A stretch of 64,000 nt of DNA from assembly GCA_963710205.1 (NCBI GenBank), contig CAVPZG010000007.1:124001-188000 (forward strand), read 5' to 3'. A program made the translations under genes and the position numbers. The DNA is from Pacificimonas sp963710205 (lineage in GTDB: Bacteria; Pseudomonadota; Alphaproteobacteria; Sphingomonadales; Sphingomonadaceae). Each line of letters starts with the position of its first letter. Within the stretch, counting starts at the first letter, position 1. Positions 1 through 9,023 of this stretch are shown here, in pieces. The notes below the pieces were generated by a model. It made no database searches, was not told the DNA's origin, and saw only the letters and a list, made by a program, of their open reading frames with translations.

Positions 1-44
1 AACATGTGATGGCGGTCACGGCCGGTTGCGCCGCGCCGAAACGG

Positions 45-821
45 TCAGAGCCGCGACCGTACCCGTCGCGCCCTGCTCTCCGGGCTGGGGTGGGTCGAAA
101 GAAACGACGGTCCCCGACCGCCGCCGAGCGCCGCGAGTTTTTCGAGCGCGGTCACACAGGCCCGCACGGGAAAGCCATTCGCGCGCATGAAGCCCACAGC
201 ATAGTCGTCCGCCGCATGCTCGGCGCCCTGCGAATGCTGGGCAAGGACCACGGATCCAAAAAGGTTACCCAATTGCGAGTCGGCCAGCCTGCCGACGCCG
301 CGATCGGCGGCGGCCAGCGCATCGCGCACGGCCTCCGTCCGCATCGCCGACTGCATGCGGCTACGGGAATGCCCTTCCGCGACATGACCGATTTCATGAC
401 CGATCACATAGCGCACCTCGTCGTCCGTAAACCGGTCAAGAAGGCCGCCATAGATACGAATGGTGCCGTCGGCCATGGCGAAGGCGTTGACCTCATCGCT
501 CTCATAGGCGCGGATGTCGAGATCGAGGCCGCCGGAGCGCGTCAGGCCGCGCGACAGCAGGGCGACCCGGCGGCCATGGGCGCTGTCCGGACTGGCAAGG
601 CGGTTTTGCCGGTCGATCTGGTCAGCCATCTGCGACGAGAATGCAGCCATCTGACGGTCGGTCAGCGTCTCCGCCGTTATGACGCCCTGCAGCGCCTCCA
701 ACGCACGTCCCAGGCTTATCTGCGCGGCCGCGGGCACGGCGATGCTCATCCCGCCCGCCAGCGCGGCCACGGACAGGATTTGTCGCCGCGTGATCGCAAT
801 CTCATTTTCCGGCGATGTCAT
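45..821 (-). CDS. M48 family metallopeptidase, exported (Tat-like signal)
   Basis: Zinc metalloprotease of the M48 (Ste24/HtpX/LoiP-like) superfamily, 258 aa from the chosen start. The zinc-binding HEIGH motif is at about residues 142-146, inside VIGHEIGHVAEGH, and a downstream EHAADDYA stretch supplies the likely third ligand. The N-terminus carries ITRRQILSVAALAGG and then an Ala-rich stretch ending AAAQ, which looks like a Tat signal peptide and suggests periplasmic action in envelope protein quality control. The start at 821 is preferred over 857 because GGAGG lies 5 nt upstream and the signal peptide then begins near the N-terminus. The substrate cannot be inferred. Confidence 0.88.
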   Translation of the reverse strand: MTSPENEIAITRRQILSVAALAGGMSIAVPAAAQISLGRALEALQGVITAETLTDRQMAAFSSQMADQIDRQNRLASPDSAHGRRVALLSRGLTRSGGLDLDIRAYESDEVNAFAMADGTIRIYGGLLDRFTDDEVRYVIGHEIGHVAEGHSRSRMQSAMRTEAVRDALAAADRGVGRLADSQLGNLFGSVVLAQHSQGAEHAADDYAVGFMRANGFPVRACVTALEKLAALGGGRGPSFLSTHPSPESRARRVRSRL

Positions 822-863
822 GGCGGCCTCCTCACTATGATCCGGCGGACGCATCAAAACGCG

Positions 864-1406
864 TCAGTCGGTGCCAGTTTCGGCCATCCGCTCGGCGCGC
901 GCCACCAGATCCGGAAACGCTTTCGCGTAAAATTCGAACGCTTCGTCGTCCATCACGCGGCGGAAACCCGCCAGCGCCAGAATGGCGGCTTCCTCGCTTT
1001 CCCTGCGCCACGGCACCTGCCGGAAAGACGGGATGGCCAGTTCGGCGCCGGGATCGAGATCGCTGGTATAGGGCAACGGCCAGCGCGGATCGGGAACCAG
1101 ATAGACGATCTCCGCCACTTCCGCCCACAGGGCCGCGCCGTGACACATGGGGCAGGGCTGCAGGCTGGCGTAAAGCGTCGATCCCGCCGCCGCGTTACCC
1201 TTCAGGTCCTGCAGCGCCATGGTCTCGGCGTGGGCAAGGGGAGTTCCCGCCAGGCCGGCACCCATGGCGCTGGTCGCATTGCCGGCAACGGAAACCAGCC
1301 GCCCATCCGGCCCGGTCACGGCCGCGCCTATGCCGCCATTGCCTTCCGCAAAGCTTTTCCTCGCCGCGTCCAGGACGGCATTCCAGATTTCCGTTTGAAA
1401 GATCAT
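864..1406 (-). CDS. Nucleoside deaminase (CMP/dCMP deaminase fold)
   Basis: Zinc-dependent cytidine/deoxycytidylate-deaminase-fold protein, 180 aa. HAE at residues 59-61 provides the zinc-binding His and the proton-shuttling Glu, and PCPMC at 84-88 provides the two Cys ligands. The family contains guanine deaminases and tRNA adenosine deaminases. This protein is longer than typical TadA and lacks an obvious TadA signature, so a free-base or nucleoside deaminase is more likely. It lies 36 bp downstream of purK in the same direction, which fits purine metabolism. The exact substrate is unknown. Confidence 0.82.
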   Translation of the reverse strand: MIFQTEIWNAVLDAARKSFAEGNGGIGAAVTGPDGRLVSVAGNATSAMGAGLAGTPLAHAETMALQDLKGNAAAGSTLYASLQPCPMCHGAALWAEVAEIVYLVPDPRWPLPYTSDLDPGAELAIPSFRQVPWRRESEEAAILALAGFRRVMDDEAFEFYAKAFPDLVARAERMAETGTD

Positions 1407-1442
1407 CCGCGCCTCAACGCGCCAACACGGGCTTTGGCACCG

Positions 1443-2522
1443 TCAGAATTTCAGCCGCGTCACATGGCCCATCTTGCGGCCCGGACGCGCGTCTCCCTTG
1501 CCATAGACATGCAGATGCGCCTTCGGGTCCGCCAGAACCTCGCGCCAGCTGTCAATGTCAGTGCCCAGAAGGTTATCCATCACCACGCGCTCTGCCGTCA
1601 GGGCCACATCGCCCAGCGGCAGTCCGCAGACGGCGCGGATATGGTTCTCGAACTGCGAACTGCGCGCGCCCTCGATGGTCCAGTGCCCGCTATTATGTAC
1701 GCGCGGCGCCATTTCGTTGAAGACGGGACCGTCCGCGCTGGCGAAAAATTCCAGCGTCAGCAGGCCGACATAGTCGAGCGCATTGGCAACCTTCCGCGCC
1801 AGCTTCGACGCCTCTTTCACCTGCGCCTCGATAATCGGGCCCGCAGGCACGGTGGAGTGCGCCAGGATACCGTCACGATGCTCGTTATGCGGCACGGGAT
1901 AGATGACGCTCGCTCCATCCTCGCCGCGCGCGATCAGGACGGAAAACTCGGCTTCGAAATCGACAAAGCCCTCATAGACGCAAGGCGCGCCCTTCATGCC
2001 GCGCCAGGCGGCGTCCGCCTCATCAGCGGACCGCACACGCGCCTGCCCCTTGCCGTCATAGCCGAAACGGTTGGTTTTCAGAATGCCGGGTACACCGATC
2101 CCGTCCACCGCCGCCGCCATGTCATCGGCGGACGAAACCGCTGCGAAGGGGGCGGTCCGGCCGCCAAGATCGCGCACGAAATGCTTTTCCCGCAGACGGT
2201 CCTGCGCGGTTTCGAGCGCACGCGGATCGGGGTGCAGGCGCACATGTTCCGCCAGATAGGCCAGCGCGCCGGAATCGATATTTTCGAATTCGAACGTCGC
2301 CACATCGACGGCATCCGCGAACCGGCCCAACGCCTTCAGATCGTCATAATCCCCGCGCGTCACCTCCGCTGCGACGTCGCCCGCGCAAGGCGCCTTGTCG
2401 GGCGCATAGATATGCACGCGGTAACCCATCGCCGCCGCTGCCATGGCCAGCATCCGCCCCAGCTGTCCGCCGCCAACAATACCGATCGTTGATCCCGGCG
2501 GGACCGCTGCCGACCGGCTCAT
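1443..2522 (-). CDS. purK: 5-(carboxyamino)imidazole ribonucleotide synthase
   Basis: ATP-dependent carboxylation of AIR to N5-CAIR in de novo purine synthesis. The 359-aa length is normal. It has an N-terminal GIVGGGQLGRMLAMAAAAMG dinucleotide-fold segment, a central ATP-grasp domain (ILKTNRFGYDGKGQ; EFSVLIAR) and the C-terminal family signature NEMAPRVHNSGHWTIEGA. Its ATG overlaps the purE stop by 4 bp (ATGA), so purE-purK is a coupled operon whose enzymes act consecutively. Confidence 0.97.
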   Translation of the reverse strand: MSRSAAVPPGSTIGIVGGGQLGRMLAMAAAAMGYRVHIYAPDKAPCAGDVAAEVTRGDYDDLKALGRFADAVDVATFEFENIDSGALAYLAEHVRLHPDPRALETAQDRLREKHFVRDLGGRTAPFAAVSSADDMAAAVDGIGVPGILKTNRFGYDGKGQARVRSADEADAAWRGMKGAPCVYEGFVDFEAEFSVLIARGEDGASVIYPVPHNEHRDGILAHSTVPAGPIIEAQVKEASKLARKVANALDYVGLLTLEFFASADGPVFNEMAPRVHNSGHWTIEGARSSQFENHIRAVCGLPLGDVALTAERVVMDNLLGTDIDSWREVLADPKAHLHVYGKGDARPGRKMGHVTRLKF

Positions 2523-3007
2523 TCAGGCTGGTCCGCCACATTGTCCGTCTGCGCCGCGCGCCAGCCGTCCAGTCGCGCCGCCAGATCGTCGTCGAAGGCC
2601 GCCAGCATCGCCGCCGCGAGAAGACCGGCATTCTTCGCGCCGGCCTTCCCGATGGCAAGCGTTCCCACCGGAACACCGCCGGGCATCTGTGCGATCGACA
2701 GCAGGGAATCCTGCCCCGACAGCGCCTTTGACTGTACGGGAACACCAAGGACGGGCAGCGGCGTCAGGGCGGCCGTCATTCCCGGCAGATGCGCGGCGCC
2801 GCCAGCGCCGGCGATGATGACCTTCAGTCCCCTGCCCTTTGCCGCGCGCGCATAGTCATACATGCGGTCCGGAGTGCGGTGTGCGGAAACAATCCTGACC
2901 TCGTGGGAAACCCCAAGCTGTTCAAGCACATCCGCTGCCATGCGCATGGTGTCCCAGTCGGACTGACTGCCCATGATGATGCCGACTTTGGGAACGTTGT
3001 CCGTCAT
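2519..3007 (-). CDS. purE: N5-carboxyaminoimidazole ribonucleotide mutase
   Basis: Class I PurE, 162 aa, which converts N5-CAIR to CAIR, the step after PurK. The family signatures GIIMGSQSDWDTM near the N-terminus, SAHRTPDRMYDYA and GAGGAAHLPGMTAALT are all present. It is the first gene of the minus-strand purE-purK pair. An upstream GGAG lies close to the ATG. The roughly 100-bp region between purE and the plus-strand cyclase gene must hold its promoter. Confidence 0.97.
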   Translation of the reverse strand: MTDNVPKVGIIMGSQSDWDTMRMAADVLEQLGVSHEVRIVSAHRTPDRMYDYARAAKGRGLKVIIAGAGGAAHLPGMTAALTPLPVLGVPVQSKALSGQDSLLSIAQMPGGVPVGTLAIGKAGAKNAGLLAAAMLAAFDDDLAARLDGWRAAQTDNVADQPE

Positions 3008-3135
3008 GGAGGAGTTTGCTTCTTGTTAACCATTTGGGAAGCACGCAAGGTTAGGATAGCCTGAACCGCTAGTCCATGGAGAATATTGAAGACAGCCTGT
3101 GGCCATGACGCCCATCTCCGGCCCGACGGGCACGC

Positions 3136-3816
3136 GTGCCTATACCCGCACGCAGAAAAGCGCTCCCGCTGCAAGGACCGGCGCTACGGACTTCCGTGCG
3201 TCCGCCCGCCGTGATCAGCGATATTCCCGCACAGCTTCCGCCAAAACTGCACGAGGCCTTTCTGGCCCTGCATCAGCAGGTCGAGGCGCTGCAGCACGAC
3301 CTGACGGCAGCGCGGCAACGCATTGCCGAACTGGAAAGCCAGGTCGAAACGGACGATCTCGTCCCCGTCGCCAACCGCCGCGGCTTCAACCGCGATGTCG
3401 AGCGCGCACTGGCCGAAGTGGCCCGCCACAATCTGAACGCCGCCGTCGTCTTCATCGATGTCAATCGAATGAAGGCGATCAACGATACCTATGGTCATGC
3501 CGCGGGCGACCAGGCGCTGCTGCATGTCGGCGAAACCCTGCGCGCGCACCTGCGGACTTCGGACAGCGTCGCCCGGATTGGCGGCGACGAGTTCGCCGTT
3601 CTCCTCACGCACGTCGTCGCAGAGGAGGCCCGCGCGAAGGCGAGACAGCTGGCCAGCGCCATCGCCGCAAAGCCTGTGGCGCACAATGACGACAGCTTCC
3701 GCATGTCGGTCTCAGCCGGAATTCAGATGCTGGAGGCAGGGCAGAATGCGGCGTCGCTACTGTCGAACGCCGACCGCGCCATGTATGCCGACAAGCGAAA
3801 CGTGGTGCAGATCTAG
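3136..3816 (+). CDS. GGDEF-domain diguanylate cyclase
   Basis: Probable cyclic-di-GMP synthase, 226 aa as read from GTG. A coiled-coil segment (about residues 36-72) precedes a GGDEF domain with GGDEF at 149-153. An RTSD inhibitory I-site sits exactly five residues before it, so an active, product-inhibited cyclase is expected. No signal peptide or transmembrane segment is seen. The N-terminus is doubtful. Another frame starting at ATG 3104 encodes ISGPTGTRAYTRTQKSA, which looks like the leader of related sphingomonad cyclases, so a frameshift between about 3104 and 3200 is possible. Confidence 0.85.
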   Translation: MPIPARRKALPLQGPALRTSVRPPAVISDIPAQLPPKLHEAFLALHQQVEALQHDLTAARQRIAELESQVETDDLVPVANRRGFNRDVERALAEVARHNLNAAVVFIDVNRMKAINDTYGHAAGDQALLHVGETLRAHLRTSDSVARIGGDEFAVLLTHVVAEEARAKARQLASAIAAKPVAHNDDSFRMSVSAGIQMLEAGQNAASLLSNADRAMYADKRNVVQI

Positions 3817-3844
3817 GCCTCTGCCTTTTCGTCAGGGCCGGGGA

Positions 3845-5698
3845 TCAGAACGGCTTCCTCTTGGGCTTCGCCTTTTGTTTTTTCGGCTTTGGCGGCGCGC
3901 CCGCAGCGCTGGCGGACTGCCCGGCTGGCTTTGATCCCGTTAGCTTTTTTCTCTTTGGTCCGCGGTCGTCACCGCCGGTCCACGGCGCACCGCCGCCTTT
4001 CGGTTTTCCCTTGCGAAAGGGTGGTTTGCCTTTCGCATGACCGCCGCCTGCCGCAAAATCCGGCTTTCCATCCAGCACGGTGATGCGGATGTTCTTTTCC
4101 AGCATCAAATTGGGGCCGACGCTCAACAGAAACGCATCCGCCTGTTCCGCATTCAGCTCGACGAAAGTCTCGGTCTGCTGCATCTTGATCGTGCCGAGAT
4201 CCGCCTTCGTGATGTCCCCGCCATTGCATAGGAGCGGGATCAGCCAGCGCGGTTCGGCATTCTGTTTCCGCCCGACGGACAGTGACACCCACACGCTTTC
4301 CGCGAAATCCTGGCGCGGCGTCCGTTCGCGCGGGACACCCGTGCCCTGTAAAGGGTCGAACTTCCCGGCCTTTGCCTGCTGCACGTTCACCACTTCGATA
4401 TCCTCGGGCGCGGACATGCCCGCGCGCTTCAGCCTCAGGAACGCTGTCGCCACCTGTTCTGGTGAGAATTTCGCCAGCAGCTCGGCGGCGAAACCGGCCT
4501 CGTCTTCCTGCGGCGGATCGGTCAGGATGGGATCCGACATCATGCGCTCTTCGTCACGCGCCATGACGTCCTCGGCGGTGGGCGGATTGCCCCAGTCCGC
4601 GTCCAGCCGCGCCGCCCGCAGCAGGCGTTCGGCGCGTCCTCTGCCCCGCTGCTCGACCACAATCGCACTGATACCCTTGCGCCCGGCCCGGCCCGTCCGC
4701 CCGCTCCGGTGAAGCAGCGTTTCCGGATTGGATGGCAGATCGGCATGAATGACGAGGTCGAGGCCCGGCAGGTCGATACCGCGCGCCGCCACGTCCGTTG
4801 CAATACACACTTTCGCGCGGCCGTCGCGCAGCGCCTGCAGGGCATGATTGCGCTCGTTCTGGCTCAGTTCGCCAGACAGCGCGACAACGGAAAAGCCGCG
4901 ATTATGAAAGCGCGCAACCATATGGTTGACCGCTGCGCGCGTGTTGCAGAAGATGAGCGCATTTGGCGCCTCGTGATAGCGCAGCAGGTTGATGATCGCA
5001 TTCTCACGCTCCCGCGGCGCGGCGACCAGCACCCGGTAGTCGATATCGCTGTGCTGACTGCGTTCTTCCTTCGTCGACACGCGCACGGCATCGCGCTGAT
5101 AGCGTTCCGCCAGCTTGGCGATGGGCTTCGCAACGGTCGCGGAGAAAAGCAGCGTGCGCCGCTCTGCGGGCGCGGCGTCCAGAATGAATTCCAGCTCCTC
5201 GCGAAATCCCAGGTCCAGCATCTCGTCCGCCTCGTCCAGCACGACGACGCGCAGCGCCGAGGTATCGAAAGCCGTCCGTGTGATGTGATCGCGCAGCCGC
5301 CCCGGCGTGCCGACGACGATATCGACGCCCTGCGCCAGGATCCGGCGCTCCGCACGCGGGTCCATGCCGCCGACGCAGGACATGATGAGCGCGCCCGTGT
5401 CGGCATAGAGCCAGTCGAGCTCCCGCTTCACCTGCAACGCCAGCTCCCGCGTTGGCGCGATGACGAGGGCAAGCGGCGCCCCCGCGCGCCCGAAACGCTC
5501 CGCTTCGCCCAGCAGCGTGGGCGCGATGGCGATGCCAAAGGCAACCGTTTTGCCCGAGCCGGTCTGCGCCGAGACCAGCAGGTCCTGTCCGTCCAGTTCA
5601 GGCTGCAGCATCGCGTCCTGAACGGGCGTCAGAACGTCATAGCCACGTTTGGAAAGGGCACGCGCCAGCGGGGCGGCGACGCCGGGAAATTCACTCAT
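3845..5698 (-). CDS. DEAD-box ATP-dependent RNA helicase with DbpA-type RNA-binding domain
   Basis: RNA helicase, 617 aa, probably in ribosome assembly or mRNA turnover. Motifs in order are Walker A AQTGSGKT (about 44-51), PTRELALQV, TPGRLRDH, DEAD (about 155-158), SAT and HRSGRTGRAGRKG. After the RecA-like core come a linker and a DbpA-like RNA-binding domain, then a Lys/Gly/Pro-rich basic tail ending KPKRKPF, which would bind RNA without sequence specificity. Length and architecture match the CsdA/DeaD group; the specific paralogue cannot be assigned. Confidence 0.93.
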   Translation of the reverse strand: MSEFPGVAAPLARALSKRGYDVLTPVQDAMLQPELDGQDLLVSAQTGSGKTVAFGIAIAPTLLGEAERFGRAGAPLALVIAPTRELALQVKRELDWLYADTGALIMSCVGGMDPRAERRILAQGVDIVVGTPGRLRDHITRTAFDTSALRVVVLDEADEMLDLGFREELEFILDAAPAERRTLLFSATVAKPIAKLAERYQRDAVRVSTKEERSQHSDIDYRVLVAAPRERENAIINLLRYHEAPNALIFCNTRAAVNHMVARFHNRGFSVVALSGELSQNERNHALQALRDGRAKVCIATDVAARGIDLPGLDLVIHADLPSNPETLLHRSGRTGRAGRKGISAIVVEQRGRGRAERLLRAARLDADWGNPPTAEDVMARDEERMMSDPILTDPPQEDEAGFAAELLAKFSPEQVATAFLRLKRAGMSAPEDIEVVNVQQAKAGKFDPLQGTGVPRERTPRQDFAESVWVSLSVGRKQNAEPRWLIPLLCNGGDITKADLGTIKMQQTETFVELNAEQADAFLLSVGPNLMLEKNIRITVLDGKPDFAAGGGHAKGKPPFRKGKPKGGGAPWTGGDDRGPKRKKLTGSKPAGQSASAAGAPPKPKKQKAKPKRKPF

Positions 5699-5811
5699 GT
5701 CATCGTCTTTCGAAAAGGCGCACAGGGGTCAGGGCCAACGGCCGGCGCGCATCATATTGACGATATATTTAGTCGCATCGGTCCCCGATTCATAGGGGCC
5801 CGCCATTCCGG

Positions 5812-6501
5812 TCAGCCGCGGTCTTTCAGATAGTAGCGCTCGACCTCGGCAAGATTGTCGTCCAGGTCATAGACAATCGGCTGCCCGGTCGGAATTTCGA
5901 GGGCGGTGATGTCGTCATCCGATATCCCCGACAGATGCTTCACGAGCGCGCGCAGGCTGTTTCCGTGCGCGGAGATCAGCACGCGTTTCCCGGCTTTCAG
6001 TTCCGGCGCGATGGCGCTGTTCCAATAGGGCAGCACGCGCTCGATGGTGTTTTTCAGACTTTCCGACTGCGGCACGGCAATGCCGGCATAGCGCGGGTCG
6101 GAAGACAGGTCGTACGGGCTGCCCGCCTCCATCGGGGGCGGCGGCGTGTCAAAGCTGCGCCGCCAGATGTGCACCTGCTCGTCGCCATGCTTGTCGCGGG
6201 TCTCCTGCTTGTTCAAACCGGTCAGCCCGCCATAGTGCCGCTCATTCAGCTGCCAGTTCTTGGTGACGGGCAGCCACATCCGGTCCATCGCCTCCAGCGC
6301 CAGATTGAGCGTTTTGATCGCGCGCGTCTGATAGCTGGTGAAGCACAGGTCGAAATCCATACCGGCCGCCTTCAGCGCCTCGCCAGCGGCGACGGCTTCG
6401 TCGACGCCTTTCTCCGTCAGATCGACATCCCACCAGCCAGTGAAACGGTTTTCCAGATTCCACTGCGACTGGCCATGACGGATGAGGACAAGCTGGGGCA
6501 T
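5812..6501 (-). CDS. gpmA: 2,3-bisphosphoglycerate-dependent phosphoglycerate mutase
   Basis: Glycolytic and gluconeogenic interconversion of 3- and 2-phosphoglycerate. The 229-aa length is typical for the cofactor-dependent enzyme. RHG at residues 8-10 carries the phospho-accepting His9, and further histidine-phosphatase motifs ERHYGGLTGLNK and SAHGNSLRALVKHL are intact. AAGGAA lies about 9 nt upstream of the ATG. It is the only central glycolytic gene in the window and appears monocistronic. Confidence 0.97.
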   Translation of the reverse strand: MPQLVLIRHGQSQWNLENRFTGWWDVDLTEKGVDEAVAAGEALKAAGMDFDLCFTSYQTRAIKTLNLALEAMDRMWLPVTKNWQLNERHYGGLTGLNKQETRDKHGDEQVHIWRRSFDTPPPPMEAGSPYDLSSDPRYAGIAVPQSESLKNTIERVLPYWNSAIAPELKAGKRVLISAHGNSLRALVKHLSGISDDDITALEIPTGQPIVYDLDDNLAEVERYYLKDRG

Positions 6502-6528
6502 GAATTTCGTTCCTTCTCAAATCGTCAT

Positions 6529-6618
6529 ACCGGCGAAGGCCGGTGTCCAGTCCGGAGCCTGATATCGGTCCGACGCTGGCATTGCCTTTATGGGACTGGC
6601 CCCGGCCTTCGCCGGCGC
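6529..6618. repeat. Intergenic inverted repeat of about 22-bp arms
   Basis: Left arm 6529-6550 (ACCGGCGAAGGCCGGTGTCC plus AG) is matched in inverted orientation by 6595-6618, with a 15-bp identical core CCGGCGAAGGCCGG-type block. The element lies between the M14 peptidase stop and gpmA. It resembles the REP/MITE-like dyads common in GC-rich alphaproteobacterial intergenic regions. Transcribed, it would form a long hairpin and may terminate the upstream operon or protect its 3' end. Confidence 0.7.
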
Positions 6619-6634
6619 CTCATCTAGTCAATGA

Positions 6635-7768
6635 TCATTTCCGCAGGTCATCCACCATCGCCAGCGTCGCGCCCAGACACGCTTCCGCCAGCCGCATACA
6701 GCGCATGGGCGACCAGCCCTGCTCTTCATCCGGCATCACCGCCGCATCCTTGAACGGCATTTCCAGCGTCATGGCGAGACAGCCGAAACGTTCGCTGATC
6801 TGATTCGTGCAGATGGCGAGATTGGCACTGCCGGGCTTGTCGACGGGATAACCCTGTTTCGTCTGGAAATCGGGCGAACGCGCAACGAGCGCCGCCTTCC
6901 ATCCGTCCAGCAGGGCCTGCATTCGCGCATCGAAGCGCGGCGCACCCTCGCCGCCGGCGATGAAATTATTGGCGATCGCTTCGTCGCCATGCACATCGAG
7001 ACAGAAGTCGCATCCGGTCTCGTCCATCTTTCCGCGCACCAGATAGACTTCCGGCGACCGGTCCATACTGGGGTCGGCCCATTCGCGGTTCAGATTGGCA
7101 CCAACGCCGTTGACGCGCAAATTGCCGCGCCGCGACCCGTCCGGATTCATGTTCGGCACGATATACAGCGTCGCCTTCTCGCGCAGCGCCCGCGCGGTGG
7201 GATCGGCGGGATCGGTCAGCGCGGCGAGCGCGCCCTCCATCCACCATTCCGCCATGGTTTCGCCCGGGTGCTGGCGCGCGATGATCCACAGCTTCAAGGG
7301 GCCAGTGCCCATCGTCACCAGGTCCATGTCGTGCCCGTCCAGCGTTTTGCCCAGACTTTCGATGGCAACGCCGTCCGCTTCGCCCACGCCCGCGATCAGG
7401 TCGTGATGCTGCTCCATGGAATAGGGCGCGAAATAGGATATCCAGATGCCGTTGGACTGCGGCGTCACATGGATGGTCAGCGTTCCCGATGCCTCGTCAT
7501 ATTCTGTGTCCGCGCGCGTCCACAGCAGGCGGTCCTCCGAAACAACGGCACGATATCCGGGCCAGCCCGCCGGATAGGCGCTGTCCTTCAGGCCCGTGAT
7601 GCGGATGGTGCACTCCTGCCCGCCCGCGCCGTTCAGCCGGAAATAGAACCACTGCGCGAAATCGGCATGGTCGTCCTTCGGGATGGTCAGCTCGATATCG
7701 CCGGGCGCAGTGCAGCGCACGACATTGATATTGCCCGCGTCAAAGGCGGAAGAAATCGAAAGCGTCAT
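6635..7768 (-). CDS. M14 family zinc carboxypeptidase, cytosolic type
   Basis: 377-aa carboxypeptidase of the cytosolic (CCP/AGBL-like) M14 branch. A family-specific N-terminal beta domain of roughly 120 residues comes first. The metallopeptidase core follows with RQHPGETMAEWWMEG (zinc His and Glu), NPDGSRRGNLRVNGVGANLN (substrate-binding Asn/Arg) and FCLDVHGDE (third zinc His). No signal peptide is seen, so it acts in the cytoplasm. Its ATG overlaps the lepB stop by 4 bp, making it the last gene of the rsh operon. Bacterial substrates of this family are unknown. Confidence 0.87.
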   Translation of the reverse strand: MTLSISSAFDAGNINVVRCTAPGDIELTIPKDDHADFAQWFYFRLNGAGGQECTIRITGLKDSAYPAGWPGYRAVVSEDRLLWTRADTEYDEASGTLTIHVTPQSNGIWISYFAPYSMEQHHDLIAGVGEADGVAIESLGKTLDGHDMDLVTMGTGPLKLWIIARQHPGETMAEWWMEGALAALTDPADPTARALREKATLYIVPNMNPDGSRRGNLRVNGVGANLNREWADPSMDRSPEVYLVRGKMDETGCDFCLDVHGDEAIANNFIAGGEGAPRFDARMQALLDGWKAALVARSPDFQTKQGYPVDKPGSANLAICTNQISERFGCLAMTLEMPFKDAAVMPDEEQGWSPMRCMRLAEACLGATLAMVDDLRK

Positions 7769-8664
7769 TCTGGTGTCTCCACATCGTCAGGCAAGTGCCG
7801 CAGACTTTCCCAGGCGCGTTCAGGCCGCAGGGCTTCGAACCAGCTGAACGGGTTCAGCCATTCGGTCGATCCATCGACGGAAAAGGTAATGAATTCCGCA
7901 CGCCCGGAAATATTCTCCACCGGCAGCAGGCCAAGACCAAGTGCCCCTTCGCGCGCGGCGAAACGGCTGTCGGCGCTCCGGTCGCGGTTGTCTCCCATCA
8001 GAAACACCGTCCCGTCAGGGACAGTCACCAGGGGCGTGTTGTCGCCAACGGTTTCGCCCAGGTCCAGGACCTCATATTGACGGCCATTGGGCAGGGTTTC
8101 CAGATATCGCGGATAGCGGCAGATGGCCGTTCCATCCGCCACCACTTCGCGGAACCTGCGAAATTCACCGCTGCATGACTGGTTCGGCGATTCGACGATC
8201 GCGGTCGGCAGGATGCGGACCTTTGGAACCGCTTCGCCATTCAGGAACAATGTGCCGTCCCGCATCTGCACCGTATCGCCCGGCAGGCCGATGACGCGCT
8301 TGATCCAGTCCGTATGCGCGATCGGATCCTTCAGAACCACGATATCGCCGCGTTCGGGATAGCTGCCGAACAGCCGCCCCTTCATCTCCGGCAGCACCCG
8401 AAGGAATGGCGACAGATAGCTGTATCCATAAGGATATTTCGTGACGACAAGCCGGTCGCCAACCAGCAGCGTCGGAACCATCGACTCCGACGGAATGTAA
8501 AAGGGCTTGGCCAGGAACGACCAGATCCCCATGACGGCCAGGGCAAGGAGAGCGATGTGGCGCAGTTCGCGCTTCCAGTCGGTGGGCGGCTTCTCCGCCT
8601 TGGTGCGCTTCAGGATCGTTTCTACTCCGGTATCGCCATGATGATGACAAAGGCCTGCGCCCAC
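7765..8664 (-). CDS. lepB: Signal peptidase I
   Basis: Inner-membrane type I signal peptidase, which cleaves Sec and Tat signal peptides. A single N-terminal membrane segment (HIALLALAVMGIWSFLA) precedes the catalytic Ser in PSESMVPTLLVGD and the Lys in DWIKRVIGLPGDTV. The MGDNRDRSADSR box closes the family signature. The start is uncertain: GTG 8664 gives 299 aa but overlaps acpS by 43 bp with no visible Shine-Dalgarno. No other conventional start lies between it and the membrane segment. Confidence 0.93.
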   Translation of the reverse strand: MGAGLCHHHGDTGVETILKRTKAEKPPTDWKRELRHIALLALAVMGIWSFLAKPFYIPSESMVPTLLVGDRLVVTKYPYGYSYLSPFLRVLPEMKGRLFGSYPERGDIVVLKDPIAHTDWIKRVIGLPGDTVQMRDGTLFLNGEAVPKVRILPTAIVESPNQSCSGEFRRFREVVADGTAICRYPRYLETLPNGRQYEVLDLGETVGDNTPLVTVPDGTVFLMGDNRDRSADSRFAAREGALGLGLLPVENISGRAEFITFSVDGSTEWLNPFSWFEALRPERAWESLRHLPDDVETPE

Positions 8665-9023
8665 GGATGGTCGTCGGTCATTGTCAGATGTACGTCGGCC
8701 CTATGCCCTGTCGGCGTGATCTTTTCCAGCCGTGCCAGCGCGCCGCCGGTCAACTGCAGCGTCGGCGCGCCTGACGGCAGATTGGCAACGCCCATGTCGC
8801 GAAAGAAAACGCCCTGCCGAAATCCCGTCCCCAGCGCTTTCGAACAGGCCTCCTTCGCGGCGAATCGCTTGGCATAAGTACCCGCGCGCGTCAGCGGACG
8901 CCGGTCCGCCTTGCTGCGCTCCAGGTCGGTGAACACCCTTGCCTCGAACCGTTCTCCGAACCGGTCCAGCGATTTCTGGATGCGTTCTATATTGCAAAGA
9001 TCGGACCCGATCCCGACGATCAT
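8622..9023 (-). CDS. acpS: Holo-[acyl-carrier-protein] synthase
   Basis: Transfers 4'-phosphopantetheine from CoA to apo-ACP for fatty-acid synthesis. 133 aa. The N-terminal MIVGIGSDLCNIERI carries the Mg-binding Asp, and RFAAKEACSKALGTG is the second family signature. It overlaps pdxJ by 4 bp upstream and the lepB reading frame downstream. The pdxJ-acpS-lepB order is conserved in alphaproteobacteria. Confidence 0.96.
   Translation of the reverse strand: MIVGIGSDLCNIERIQKSLDRFGERFEARVFTDLERSKADRRPLTRAGTYAKRFAAKEACSKALGTGFRQGVFFRDMGVANLPSGAPTLQLTGGALARLEKITPTGHRADVHLTMTDDHPWAQAFVIIMAIPE

Noticed and set aside
6..2492. An 828-codon open frame on the plus strand
   Set aside because: It runs antisense to the M48, deaminase and purK genes, all of which have clear family motifs. 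Its own product is Arg/His-rich and without domains, as expected for an antisense frame in GC-rich DNA.
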